Shown here: positions 8,064 to 16,356 of the stretch, in pieces | Layout: every line of letters begins with the position of its first letter | How positions within the stretch are numbered: the stretch's first letter is position 1 | Source of the DNA: JBPOFM01 sp051252455 | GTDB taxonomy: Bacteria; Bacteroidota; Bacteroidia; Flavobacteriales; Flavobacteriaceae | DNA length: 64,000 bases | NCBI GenBank assembly: GCA_051252455.1 | Contig: JBPOFM010000004.1 | Location: 253,141 to 317,140 of the forward strand | Direction: 5' to 3' | Program-made: the position numbers and the translations under genes | The notes under the pieces: generated by a model | What the model was told of the DNA's origin: nothing | Databases searched by the model: none | The model's input: the letters and a program-made list of their open reading frames with translations, nothing else

Positions 8064-9365
8064 CTAGTCGTTATTACGTCCGCGATTTCTGTTTCGGTTT
8101 CTATTTCTATTGCCACTGTTTCCTGAATTTCCACTGGTGGAATTAGAAGATTTCGATCTAGAATTAGACGACTTTGATCGTTGATTCCGCTGGCGTCCTT
8201 GACCTTGTTTAATCGGTTCTGTAGAAGCGTTCGGATCGGGCTCAAACCCTTCTACAATCTCCATAGGAATTTTTTCACCTACCAATTTTTCAATATCACG
8301 TAAGAATGAGGTTTCGTCGGCACTCACTAAAGAGACCGCCTCACCACTTGCTCCTGCCCTACCTGTACGACCAATTCTGTGGACGTAATCTTCAGAGATG
8401 TTTGGCAATTCGAAATTGACCACATGTGGCAATAATGGAATGTCGAGACCACGCGCCGCAATGTCCGTCGCTACCAATACTCGAACAGTACCTTTTTTGA
8501 AACCGTCCAATGCTTTGGTTCGTGCGCCCTGACTCTTATTCCCATGAATGGGCATTGCAGAAATGTCACTACTGATTAATTTTTTTGTGAGCTTATTGGC
8601 ACCATGCTTGGTTCTTGTAAATACCAAAACCTGCTCCCAGTTACCTTCGGTGATCAATTTGATCAACAAATCGGTTTTTAAATCTTTTGCCACACGATAG
8701 ACTTTTTGGTCGATGGCATCAACTGTAGAATTCTCTGGCGTTGCTTCCACCAACACTGGATGGTGCAAAATATCATTGGCCAACGCTTTAATGTCTTTAG
8801 AAAAAGTGGCAGAAAACAATAAGTTCTGACGTTTTTCTGGCATCAACGCCATAATCTTTTTGATATCACGCAAAAAACCCATGTCCAACATACGATCTGC
8901 TTCGTCCAAAACCAAAATCTCAATACTCTTAAGAGACAAAACACCCTGACTATGCAAATCCAATAAACGTCCTGGAGTTGCTATTAAAATATCAACACCT
9001 TGGCGCAAATTGGCGACCTGTGGTTTCTGGTTGACTCCTCCAAACATGACCATACTTCGAATATCCAAAAACTCGCTATAATCCTTCACGCTTTGATGCA
9101 CCTGTGCTGCAAGCTCTCTTGTAGGAGTAAGCACCAATGCACGAATTGGTCGTTGGCGCAATTGTTGTCCTTGCGATAAGATTTGGAGCATTGGCAAGGT
9201 AAATCCTGCTGTTTTTCCAGTTCCTGTCTGTGCGGACGCAAGAACATCTTTACGTTCTAATACTAATGGAATTGCTTTCTGTTGAATGGGTGACGGTTCT
9301 GTATAACCTTGTTTGCTGACAGCTTTAAGTAAAGCATCAGATAATCCTAATGAGTTAAATGACAT
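8064..9365 (-). CDS. DEAD-box RNA helicase, RhlE-like
   Basis: A 433-aa ATP-dependent RNA helicase involved in RNA remodelling, probably ribosome assembly or mRNA decay. All core motifs are present: Q motif (EPSPIQQKAIP), Walker A AQTGTGKT, PTRELA, DEAD (VLDEADRMLDMGF), SATFS, ATDIAARGLD and HRIGRTGR. After the core, from residue about 385, comes a low-complexity Ser/Asn/Arg tail (repeated NRNRNR) that likely binds RNA; Bacteroidetes RhlE-type helicases commonly carry such tails. A TATCTTTG promoter box lies upstream. Confidence 0.95.
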   Translation of the reverse strand: MSFNSLGLSDALLKAVSKQGYTEPSPIQQKAIPLVLERKDVLASAQTGTGKTAGFTLPMLQILSQGQQLRQRPIRALVLTPTRELAAQVHQSVKDYSEFLDIRSMVMFGGVNQKPQVANLRQGVDILIATPGRLLDLHSQGVLSLKSIEILVLDEADRMLDMGFLRDIKKIMALMPEKRQNLLFSATFSKDIKALANDILHHPVLVEATPENSTVDAIDQKVYRVAKDLKTDLLIKLITEGNWEQVLVFTRTKHGANKLTKKLISSDISAMPIHGNKSQGARTKALDGFKKGTVRVLVATDIAARGLDIPLLPHVVNFELPNISEDYVHRIGRTGRAGASGEAVSLVSADETSFLRDIEKLVGEKIPMEIVEGFEPDPNASTEPIKQGQGRQRNQRSKSSNSRSKSSNSTSGNSGNSGNRNRNRNRNRGRNND

Positions 9366-9438
9366 ATAAATTGTTTAGGCCACTGACTGGCGTTTGAGAT
9401 AAACAACTTATTATGATGCTATCCCCTTATTAAAGGCG

Positions 9439-9446
9439 CAAAGATA
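9439..9446 (-). promoter_or_regulatory. Candidate -7 promoter element for the DEAD-box helicase
   Basis: TATCTTTG on the minus strand, an exact TAnnTTTG match, 73 bases before the helicase ATG. Confidence 0.5.
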
Positions 9447-9497
9447 GGCTTTATTTATTGTGTGACTCAAAATTAACGAGAATTGTGACACTGAGAC

Positions 9498-10403
9498 TTA
9501 TTTTAATAATTCCTCCAAAGCAGGCTGCAGATTAGCATACTCAAACTGAAATCCTTCTTCTTGAATCTTTTTTGAACATACACGTTGGCTTTCAAATAAT
9601 AAAATATGCATTTCGCCCAATATAAGTTTCATAGCAAACTTTGGAATGTTCGGCAAAATCAAAGGTTTGTCAAGTGTCTTTGCAACTGCTTTCGTAAGAT
9701 CCGTATTGGTCACTGCATTGGGAGCGACACCATTATAGATGCCTGCCAATTCGTTTTGCATTACGTACACGAAAATCTTTGCTAAATCAGTAATATGAAT
9801 CCATGATTGCCATTGTGTGCCTTTTCCAAAAGGAGCACCAGCACCCAACTTTATGGGTTTCATCATCTCTGGCAACGCACCGCCATCTGCTGACAATACC
9901 AAACCGATTCTGACTTTAGAAACCATTAAATTTAACGTCTTAAATTGGTCTGCTTTAGATTCCCATTGTTCAACCACTTCACCAAGAAATGTATCTGATG
10001 CTTCAGGATACGTTTCATCATAATAATTGGTCAATGAATCAGGATAGAAACCGATTGCACTAGCACAAATCAAATGTTTAACTTGATGTTCAGTCTTTGA
10101 CAGGGCATCCTCAAGCAGTTGAAGGGATTGCAATCTACTTTTCAAAATCGCCTTTTTATTGGAATCTGTCCAGCGTTGGGATATGGTAGCACCGGCCAAA
10201 TTGATAATTGCGCTTACGTTCTGCAAACATTTTAGGTCAATTGTACCGCTTTTAGTATCCCACAAAAACCCTTTATAATTGGGCTTCGTTTCAATCTTGT
10301 CTTCCGAAGTGGTAAGATAATGTACTGAAAGATTCTGATTGTGGCATTGTTTTACAATCTCACTTCCTATCAATCCTGTCGCTCCTGTTATTAAAACTGT
10401 CAT
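9498..10403 (-). CDS. TIGR01777 family SDR-type NAD(P)-binding protein (YfcH-like)
   Basis: A 301-aa extended short-chain dehydrogenase/epimerase homologue. The N-terminal dinucleotide motif GATGLIGSEIV is followed by family segments INLAGATISQRWT, RIGLVLSADGGALP, WQSWIHITDLA and GVAPNAVTN; the DUF1731 C-terminal region closes the protein. The family has no firmly established substrate. It stands between the helicase and mnmD on the same strand with sizeable gaps. Confidence 0.9.
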   Translation of the reverse strand: MTVLITGATGLIGSEIVKQCHNQNLSVHYLTTSEDKIETKPNYKGFLWDTKSGTIDLKCLQNVSAIINLAGATISQRWTDSNKKAILKSRLQSLQLLEDALSKTEHQVKHLICASAIGFYPDSLTNYYDETYPEASDTFLGEVVEQWESKADQFKTLNLMVSKVRIGLVLSADGGALPEMMKPIKLGAGAPFGKGTQWQSWIHITDLAKIFVYVMQNELAGIYNGVAPNAVTNTDLTKAVAKTLDKPLILPNIPKFAMKLILGEMHILLFESQRVCSKKIQEEGFQFEYANLQPALEELLK

Positions 10404-10511
10404 GTATTTTCCTTTTTTATAAAGTTAGCAAATAGCCTTACAATACACGCTGGCTTTAATTAAGGTTTAACAGAATTAAGGAATTTTTTGCTTTTGGCTA
10501 AATAATTGCTG

Positions 10512-10586
10512 CCTCGCCAATATTATACGCCAATTATTGATAAGCATGTGGGTCGTTACCTCGCCAAATGTCATACGCCATTTTCG
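10512..10586. repeat. Imperfect direct repeat, two units 47 bp apart
   Basis: CCTCGCCAA-n-ATACGCCA occurs at 10512 and again at 10559 (CCTCGCCAATATTATACGCC and CCTCGCCAAATGTCATACGC). It lies just past the mnmD stop. Nature unknown. Confidence 0.5.
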
Positions 10587-10601
10587 GCTCTTAACATTTG
10601 A

Positions 10602-11282
10602 TTAGGTCGAGAGCTTCCTTGCACGAAGCATTTCCCTTTTTCCGGGAGGGCCAGGCAGTTTCTCTACCATAAAACCGACAGCTATCATCGCACGTCGCAC
10701 ACTCCCTTTTGCGGAATAGGTGACAAGGACACCGTTCGGCGCTAGCGCATCGTACATTTTTTGAAAAATCTCTTCTGTCCATAATTCGGGTTGGACCCTG
10801 GCTCCAAAAGCGTCAAAATAGATGAGATCAAATTTATTTTTGTCGTCAATTTTTGAAAAGAACTTTTTTTGTTTTGTCAGCATAAATTGGGTTGTAATCG
10901 AATTTTTTTGTTCCCAAGGAATTTGATGGATAGTTTCAAATTCTTTAAATCTTTTGATGTCCAATAGCTCTGAATAATTCATCGCACGGATTTCTTCAGA
11001 AGAAATTGGATATGCTTCAACGCCCACGTACTCAATAGCGACAGTCTTTTTTTCAGCTTCCAGTAAAGTGATGAATGTGTTTAATCCTGTTCCGAAACCA
11101 ATCTCTAATATTTGAATTGGATTTTTTTCTGCAAATGATTCCACAAAAAAAAGCAAACCATGTTTGATAAAAACGTGGTTTGCTTCTTGTATGGCGCCAT
11201 GAACGGAATGATAATGTTCATCCAATTCTAGGACATGAATGGTTGTAGAACCATCTGCCGTTGTTATAATTTTACGTTGCAC
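10602..11282 (-). CDS. mnmD: tRNA 5-methylaminomethyl-2-thiouridine methyltransferase MnmD
   Basis: A stand-alone MnmD domain (226 aa) that uses SAM to complete the mnm5s2U34 modification in tRNAs for Lys, Glu and Gln. The SAM-binding motif ILEIGFGTGLNTF and the family segment YFDAFGARVQPELWT are visible, as is the C-terminal GPPGKREMLRA signature. Its partner MnmC oxidoreductase domain is not fused here, as is usual in Bacteroidetes. The start codon directly abuts the stop of the DUF4920 gene, so the two share a transcript. Confidence 0.93.
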   Translation of the reverse strand: MQRKIITTADGSTTIHVLELDEHYHSVHGAIQEANHVFIKHGLLFFVESFAEKNPIQILEIGFGTGLNTFITLLEAEKKTVAIEYVGVEAYPISSEEIRAMNYSELLDIKRFKEFETIHQIPWEQKNSITTQFMLTKQKKFFSKIDDKNKFDLIYFDAFGARVQPELWTEEIFQKMYDALAPNGVLVTYSAKGSVRRAMIAVGFMVEKLPGPPGKREMLRARKLST

Positions 11283-11786
11283 TTATTCCTTGATAAGTAC
11301 GCCATCAGCCTCAAATGAAAATGTTTTCTTTGGCTCGGTAATAGCTTCAACTTCCTCTTTAGATTTTCCTGCATCTTCTGCATAATGACGTTGTTCATCA
11401 ACAGGAACTTCATTTACATAAGCTTTCCCATTTAAAATGACTTCCTTTCCAGAAATATCCTTAGGCATAAAAAAGGCATAATCCTTAAATTTCACCATCG
11501 CTTCTTCACCATTATCCAAATTTAGAGTCATCCAACATCCTTTCGCTTGGCACACTTCAATGACTTTAGCAGTCATTTTTGTGTTTATAGTATCACCGAC
11601 ATTCATGGATTTGTATTTTTCTCCCATCTCTTTAGTGGTCATGACGTTCTCGTCATTTATTTTATCACCAAAAGAGGCATAAGCGATTTCTTCCTTTTCC
11701 AGTACTTCATTTTCAACTTCCTGTCCATTCGATTTACAAGAAACCATCATAAGCGCCAGACCTAAAACCATAAATGTATTTTTCAT
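11283..11786 (-). CDS. DUF4920 domain lipoprotein
   Basis: A 167-aa predicted lipoprotein: signal MKNTFMVLGLALMMVSCKSNG with the lipobox Cys at about residue 17. The mature part matches DUF4920, a beta-rich fold with the segment VCQAKGCWMTL and VKFKDYAFFMPKD. Function unknown; likely anchored in the envelope. The frame is open ten codons further upstream, but ATG 11786 gives the proper signal peptide. It is first in a two-gene unit with mnmD. Confidence 0.88.
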   Translation of the reverse strand: MKNTFMVLGLALMMVSCKSNGQEVENEVLEKEEIAYASFGDKINDENVMTTKEMGEKYKSMNVGDTINTKMTAKVIEVCQAKGCWMTLNLDNGEEAMVKFKDYAFFMPKDISGKEVILNGKAYVNEVPVDEQRHYAEDAGKSKEEVEAITEPKKTFSFEADGVLIKE

Positions 11787-11818
11787 AATCTTTGTGTGTT
11801 TTTTAAACTTTAGCATCG

Positions 11819-11826
11819 CAAAGATA
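11819..11826 (-). promoter_or_regulatory. Candidate -7 promoter element for DUF4920-mnmD
   Basis: TATCTTTG on the minus strand, 32 bases before the DUF4920 ATG; exact TAnnTTTG match. Confidence 0.55.
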
Positions 11827-11874
11827 CCAAATTTTTAAAAACGCCTTTGGGTTTTTTTAACTCGTTATTTTAAT

Positions 11875-11882
11875 TACTTTTG
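11875..11882 (+). promoter_or_regulatory. Candidate -7 promoter element for ilvE
   Basis: TACTTTTG, exact TAnnTTTG match, ends 19 bases before the ilvE ATG. A TTTG lies 25 bases further upstream (11846), slightly long for a -33 box. Confidence 0.55.
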
Positions 11883-11901
11883 CAAAAGAAACAAATTGAA
11901 A

Positions 11902-12969
11902 ATGATAAAACCAGCAACCTACGAAATCGATATAGTTAAAGCAGGAACATCAAGACTTGACCAAGTCGATTTTGATAATCTTGTATTTGGCAGAACCTTT
12001 ACAGACCACATGTTTTATTGTGATTATGTAGATGGCGAATGGCAACAGCCAAAAATCACACCTTATGGCCCTATGAGTATGGAGCCATCGGCGAGAGTCT
12101 TCCATTATGGGCAGGCGGTGTTTGAAGGAATGAAGGCGTATATCGACGATGATGGTAAAGCATTTTTATTCAGGCCAGAAGAAAATTTTGAACGAATCAA
12201 TAAGTCTGCCGCAAGATTGGCAATTCCAGCTTTTCCAAAAGAATACTTTATGGACGGATTGACCACTTTGTTGAAGATGGACAAGAAATGGATCAAACCT
12301 GGTAAAGGGAATTCCTTATACATTAGACCTTTTGTGATTGCGACCGAGCCTGCCATTTCGGCTTCGCCTGCAAGCACGTATCGTTTTATGATTATTTGCT
12401 CTCCTGCAAAGGCCTATTATACAGGTGGTGTACGTGTTTTATTTGCAGAAAAATACAGTCGTTCGGCTAATGGAGGTGTTGGTTTCGCAAAAGCGGCCGG
12501 AAATTATGCAGCACAGTTCTACCCAACATCCTTAGCTCAAGCAAAAGGTTTTCAACAGATCATTTGGACCGATGCCAATACGCATGAAAATTTGGAAGAA
12601 GCAGGCACCATGAATATTTTCTTTAGAGTAAATGATACACTGATTACAGCGCCTACAAGTGATCGTATTTTGGATGGCGTCACCCGTAAAAGTGTGATTC
12701 AACTTGCTAAAGATAGTGAGGTGGACATTGAAGTTCGCCCTGTGAGCGTTAAAGAAATTAAAGAAGCGGCTAGAAATGGCTCCTTGAAAGAAATCTTTGG
12801 TGCAGGAACCGCAGCAGTGATCAGCCCAATCTCTGCATTTGAGCATGGTGGTGATATCTTTGAATTGGAAACCCAATCAGATTCTTATTCCTCATTGTTC
12901 AAGGAAAAAATGTTGAACATTCAACATAATCTTGCTGATGATCCTCATGGTTGGAGATTTGAAATATAA
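11902..12969 (+). CDS. ilvE: Branched-chain amino acid aminotransferase
   Basis: A PLP-dependent class IV aminotransferase (355 aa from ATG 11902; a TTG two codons upstream is less likely) that makes or degrades Leu, Ile and Val. Family segments visible are FHYGQAVFEGMKAY, GNSLYIRPFV, GVGFAKAAGNYAAQ (catalytic Lys in this stretch), EEAGTMNIFF, LDGVTRKSV and EIFGAGTAAVISPI. The length fits the long type II BCAT group. It is a single gene between its own promoter box and a bidirectional terminator. Confidence 0.96.
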   Translation: MIKPATYEIDIVKAGTSRLDQVDFDNLVFGRTFTDHMFYCDYVDGEWQQPKITPYGPMSMEPSARVFHYGQAVFEGMKAYIDDDGKAFLFRPEENFERINKSAARLAIPAFPKEYFMDGLTTLLKMDKKWIKPGKGNSLYIRPFVIATEPAISASPASTYRFMIICSPAKAYYTGGVRVLFAEKYSRSANGGVGFAKAAGNYAAQFYPTSLAQAKGFQQIIWTDANTHENLEEAGTMNIFFRVNDTLITAPTSDRILDGVTRKSVIQLAKDSEVDIEVRPVSVKEIKEAARNGSLKEIFGAGTAAVISPISAFEHGGDIFELETQSDSYSSLFKEKMLNIQHNLADDPHGWRFEI

Positions 12970-13001
12970 TTTTCATCCGCAGCAATCAGTATTGAAAATT
13001 T

Positions 13002-13048
13002 AAAAAAAATCAGAATTCCAAATGTATTCAATCGGAATTCTGATTTTT
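13002..13048. terminator. Bidirectional intrinsic terminator
   Basis: AAAATCAGAATTCC ... GGAATTCTGATTTTT around a 14-base loop, flanked by A and T runs. It lies between the convergent ilvE and MazG-like genes and can serve both. Confidence 0.85.
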
Positions 13049-13067
13049 GTCTATTTAAATATCAGCA

Positions 13068-13454
13068 TTAGCTATTTAGAACTTCAAGGATATTGGGCTT
13101 AAAGTAGTTAGGTCCTTTCAGCACCTTTCCGTCTTCTCTATAGATAGGCTCGCCGTCGTCTCCAAGCTTACTCATATTGCTTCTTTGAATTTCGTTGAAC
13201 ACTTCTTCAATCTTATATTGCAAACCATGCTCGATAATAGTTCCGCACAAAATATAAAGCAGATCTCCCAACGCATCTGCAACTTCCACCAAATCACCAT
13301 TTTTGGCCGCTTCAAGATACTCCTCATTCTCTTCGCGCATCAGTTCATAACGCAAAAGATTTTTCTCTAAACCAAGATCGGCTATTGGTGTTTCTCTATG
13401 ACCAATTTTAAAGGCGGTGTGGAATGCCTTCACGGCTTCAATTTTGTCTTTCAT
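13068..13454 (-). CDS. MazG-like nucleoside triphosphate pyrophosphohydrolase
   Basis: A 128-aa all-alpha NTP pyrophosphohydrolase. The metal-binding EExxE...DxxxD pattern is present as MREENEEYLEA and VADALGDLLYIL. Such proteins hydrolyse (d)NTPs or damaged nucleotides to the monophosphate. The substrate is not predictable. The gene is alone, convergent with ilvE. Confidence 0.85.
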   Translation of the reverse strand: MKDKIEAVKAFHTAFKIGHRETPIADLGLEKNLLRYELMREENEEYLEAAKNGDLVEVADALGDLLYILCGTIIEHGLQYKIEEVFNEIQRSNMSKLGDDGEPIYREDGKVLKGPNYFKPNILEVLNS

Positions 13455-13584
13455 TTTTTTTAATTTTACATAAACAGCAGCATCTCAAAAACCAGCATCC
13501 ATTCTTATTCGTAGATACTCACGCAGTTACAAATTGCATCATTTTATATCTTTTGAATAGTTCAGTTTATAGCTAGAGTTTAAT

Positions 13585-13592
13585 TATTTTTG
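13585..13592 (+). promoter_or_regulatory. Candidate -7 promoter element
   Basis: TATTTTTG, exact TAnnTTTG match, 15 bases before the ATG of the 61-aa membrane protein. Confidence 0.5.
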
Positions 13593-13607
13593 CATAAAAA
13601 TAGCTAT

Positions 13608-13793
13608 ATGTTTACAAATGGTCAATTGATTTTTGCGATATTATTCGCAATTGCGTTCATAGCTGCTTTGGTATATACCTACCGAAAAGACCTCAATCTT
13701 CACAAGAAATATTATAAAGGTAGTGTCTGGGTTTTGATTGCGTTTATTTCATTTATAATTTTTATTGCGTTTATTAAGTTCGCTTTTATCTAA
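13608..13793 (+). CDS. Small two-helix membrane protein, 61 aa
   Basis: Two hydrophobic helices (residues about 6-24 and 42-60) flank a basic loop (YRKDLNLHKKYYKG). This layout is common in short conserved flavobacterial membrane proteins of unknown function. ATG 13608 sits 15 bases after a promoter box; the TTG at 13590 overlaps that box, so it is unlikely to be the start. Confidence 0.7.
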   Translation: MFTNGQLIFAILFAIAFIAALVYTYRKDLNLHKKYYKGSVWVLIAFISFIIFIAFIKFAFI

Positions 13794-13841
13794 AGATTTT
13801 TTGATTTAAGTGAACATATAGATGTTTATAAAACTCTTTTT

Positions 13842-13937
13842 ATGAATACGCTATTTCTTCTCGCAGGTTTAATCCTTATTACTTTTCTTCTTTTGAAATT
13901 CAGTGTCAATAAAATCACTAAACACGATCTTGACTGA
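13842..13937 (+). CDS. Possible 31-aa single-helix peptide
   Basis: ATG to TGA open frame of 31 codons: a hydrophobic helix (MNTLFLLAGLILITFLLL) followed by a charged tail (KFSVNKITKHDLD). It follows the 61-aa membrane protein by 48 bases. It could be a genuine small membrane peptide, but the length gives little statistical support. Confidence 0.35.
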   Translation: MNTLFLLAGLILITFLLLKFSVNKITKHDLD

Positions 13938-14086
13938 TTTTGTAGCAACAATTAGTTAAGCTAATTTGGAGTAATCTGTCACATACCCAGTTCATTTATC
14001 GCTCATATTATTTCTACAAAGAAGGTTTTCAAAACCCTCGTTATGCTACTGAATAAATTTTGATTATGATTGGCTCAAAAATTCAT

Positions 14087-14094
14087 TATATTTG
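14087..14094 (+). promoter_or_regulatory. Candidate -7 promoter element for the SRPBCC-crcB unit
   Basis: TATATTTG, exact TAnnTTTG match, 32 bases before the ATG, with TTTTG 24 bases upstream of it. Confidence 0.55.
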
Positions 14095-14126
14095 AAGTAA
14101 CTACAACATAATAACCCACGATTTAA

Positions 14127-15089
14127 ATGAAATTTTTCAAATACGTTCTCTTTTTATTATTAATTGCCATAATTGGACTTTCAATCTATATTGCTGTGCA
14201 GCCTAATTCGTTTACGAAGTCTGCACAAACAACGATTAATGCGCCAGCAGAAGTTATTTACGCAACGCTTCTAGACAGCTCTACAACAGACAGGTCAGCA
14301 TTTTGGAAGGAAAATGAAGTTTTGCAATCAACATCAATGACAGAACCATTTATAATACAAAAATATTTTTCGAGTAGTGATCTTCCGAATTCGGAATTAT
14401 CATGGAAATTAACTCCAAAAGAAGATGGCACTACTGAAGTGATCAAAACCATAGATGCGAAAAAAATGTCCTTCCTATTTAAGGCTAAAAATGTTTTTTC
14501 TAGTAAAAGTGTGGATGGAATTGACGAACAACTAAATGCGGACCTTAAATTGTTAAAATCAGATGTCCTAAAAAGCATGGAGGTATACAGCATCAAAGTT
14601 GATGGCATCACTGAATATGGTGGTGGATTTTATATGTATAAAACGACCTCTGCGTCTGCAAGTAATATCAGCAATATGATGGGTAAACAATATGGTGAAA
14701 TCATGAATTTTATGCACGACCATAATGTTCAAGCAGCTGGTATGCCATTTACTATATATAACGAAATGAATGACAATGGCAGTGTCATCATGAGCAATGC
14801 CATCCCAGTAAGGGACAAAGTGATTGTTGCGGAAGACAGTAATATCCTAAATGGTTATATTGAAAAAACGAGAGCTGTAAAGACAATACTTAAGGGAGAT
14901 TACACAAATCTTGGCGAAGGCTGGAAAGCTGCCATGAAATACCTCAAGGACAACAAGCTTGAACAATCAGAACAACATCCATTCGAAATCTATGTTACCG
15001 ATCCAGGAAATACCCCAAACCCTGCAAACTATATAACCGAAATCTACATTCCTATCAAGGAAACTGTAGTTGAGACTGAAGTCGAATAA
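14127..15089 (+). CDS. Membrane-anchored SRPBCC/GyrI-like effector-binding protein
   Basis: A 320-aa protein with an N-terminal membrane helix (residues 5-25), an SRPBCC (START-like) hydrophobic-ligand domain at about 30-155 (TINAPAEVIYATLLD, then WKLTPKEDGTTEV), and a C-terminal GyrI-like small-molecule-binding domain from about 165 (MPFTIYNEM, HPFEIYVTDPGNTPNPANYITEIYIPI). Function unknown; the fold combination suggests ligand sensing or sequestration at the membrane. Its TAA overlaps the crcB ATG by one base (TAATG), so translation is probably coupled. Confidence 0.8.
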   Translation: MKFFKYVLFLLLIAIIGLSIYIAVQPNSFTKSAQTTINAPAEVIYATLLDSSTTDRSAFWKENEVLQSTSMTEPFIIQKYFSSSDLPNSELSWKLTPKEDGTTEVIKTIDAKKMSFLFKAKNVFSSKSVDGIDEQLNADLKLLKSDVLKSMEVYSIKVDGITEYGGGFYMYKTTSASASNISNMMGKQYGEIMNFMHDHNVQAAGMPFTIYNEMNDNGSVIMSNAIPVRDKVIVAEDSNILNGYIEKTRAVKTILKGDYTNLGEGWKAAMKYLKDNKLEQSEQHPFEIYVTDPGNTPNPANYITEIYIPIKETVVETEVE

Positions 15090-15460
15090 TGGTCAAACAA
15101 TTACTTTTAGTCTTTGTGGGTGGAGGTATCGGATCGGTCTTGCGCTTCATCATTGGCAAATACCTTAACAGTGCAGAATCAGGTATTCCATACGGAACCT
15201 TTGCAGCAAACATCATTGGTAGTTTATTGATTGGAGTTATTTTAGGCTTGGCAGTGAAGCAAAATACGCTGACTGAAAATCAGATACTATTTTTGGCAAC
15301 CGGATTTTGTGGTGGGTTTACTACCTTTTCAACCTTTGCCTACGAAAATCATCTTTTTCTAAAGTCAGGTGACTTTACAAGTTTTGCCATCTACACGATT
15401 GCAAGTTTTATTGTTGGTTTTTTGGCCGTTTTTGCTGGAATTTTCTTGGTAAAAGGATGA
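15089..15460 (+). CDS. crcB: Fluoride efflux channel CrcB/Fluc
   Basis: A 123-aa, four-helix membrane protein that works as a dual-topology dimer to export fluoride. Hallmarks are GGGIGSVLRF in helix 1, YGTFAANIIGSLLIG in helix 2, and GFCGGFTTFSTF in helix 3, which carries the Na+-site and phenylalanine-box residues. It starts by overlapping the stop of the SRPBCC gene. No fluoride riboswitch is evident ahead of the pair. Confidence 0.95.
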   Translation: MVKQLLLVFVGGGIGSVLRFIIGKYLNSAESGIPYGTFAANIIGSLLIGVILGLAVKQNTLTENQILFLATGFCGGFTTFSTFAYENHLFLKSGDFTSFAIYTIASFIVGFLAVFAGIFLVKG

Positions 15461-15515
15461 CGGTAACGCAAGACCGATAACTCCAAACAGCAGACTGCCT
15501 AGCGAAGACTGGCTC

Positions 15516-16118
15516 TCACTTCTTGAATGCCTTCACCCCTGCTTTCACCTCTGCATCGATATAGTTGACTCTTGGTACGATTGGACAAGAATATTTTTCA
15601 TTGTATGCGCAATAAGGATTGTATGCGGAATTAAAATCTATAACAACAGTTTCTCCTTCCGGAATCCGCATATCAATGTAGCGACCACCTCCATAACTTT
15701 CATCACCATTGGTATCATCTAAAAAAGGAAGGAATAAATAATCTTCAAATCCTTCTTTTTTCATTAAATCTTCTCCTTGATAGACATTAAGTTGATAGGT
15801 TTCCCCATTTATTTGAAAGGTCAAAACACCATAAATCCGTTCTCTGGAGAGACGACTCGTAGTTGTTTTCATTCCAAAAAATTCAGAATCAGGCGTTTCC
15901 TTCAAAGTCGCAGTCACTACATAAGTTGAATCATATTTAAAAAAATTCAGACCCGTAAACTTCTTTAAATCCTTGGCTTTCAAAGGTGATTTGGAAGCGT
16001 CTTTATATTCGGAATTAATTTCACGCTGAAACTCCGTTTCGCCTAATATGGTTGATTTGTCCTGTGCACAACTCATTAAAAATACGAGACCCAAACAGAA
16101 TGAAAGTATTGTCTTCAT
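15516..16118 (-). CDS. DUF1684 domain lipoprotein
   Basis: A 200-aa predicted lipoprotein (signal MKTILSFCLGLVFLMSCAQDK, lipobox Cys17). The DUF1684 signature is clear: GGRYIDMRIPEG, then VIDFNSAYNPYCAYNEKYSCP at the C-terminus. The family is widespread in Bacteroidetes and haloarchaea without a proven function. It is a single gene facing crcB, with a TATTTTTG box upstream. Confidence 0.9.
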   Translation of the reverse strand: MKTILSFCLGLVFLMSCAQDKSTILGETEFQREINSEYKDASKSPLKAKDLKKFTGLNFFKYDSTYVVTATLKETPDSEFFGMKTTTSRLSRERIYGVLTFQINGETYQLNVYQGEDLMKKEGFEDYLFLPFLDDTNGDESYGGGRYIDMRIPEGETVVIDFNSAYNPYCAYNEKYSCPIVPRVNYIDAEVKAGVKAFKK

Positions 16119-16144
16119 AATAAATTCTTATTAAATACTGGTTC

Positions 16145-16152
16145 CAAAAATA
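16145..16152 (-). promoter_or_regulatory. Candidate -7 promoter element for the DUF1684 gene
   Basis: TATTTTTG on the minus strand, 26 bases before the ATG; exact TAnnTTTG match. Confidence 0.55.
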
Positions 16153-16305
16153 CAACTTTAACTTTTTTTCCCTAGCTTTGATGGACAATTTAAAAATAAT
16201 TATGCACAACTGCATCGTCACATATATTCAAAAGAGAAACACTTCGTTAAGTGAACGGACTTGCTATATGTTATGATAATATGAAAATACATTTAATCAA
16301 TATAT

Positions 16306-16334
16306 AAAAGTCCGACGATAACGTCGGACTTTTT
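16306..16334 (+). terminator. Terminator-like hairpin in a divergent intergenic region
   Basis: AAAGTCCGACG-ATAA-CGTCGGACTTTTT: a GC-rich stem of 11 pairs plus T run. It lies 23 bases before the MFS start and points with the MFS gene, with no plus-strand gene upstream that it could terminate. It may act as an attenuator, or end a short RNA made from 16150-16305. Confidence 0.7.
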
Positions 16335-16356
16335 ACTTTTATACCAACCAATCAAA

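Noticed and set aside
15089..15460. Fluoride riboswitch for crcB
   Set aside because: crcB overlaps the upstream gene and no crcB-type pseudoknot pattern is visible ahead of the pair.
16202..16276. 24-codon ORF inside the divergent region upstream of the MFS gene
   Set aside because: Too short and without a clear leader signal; could be a leader peptide but nothing supports it beyond the hairpin downstream.
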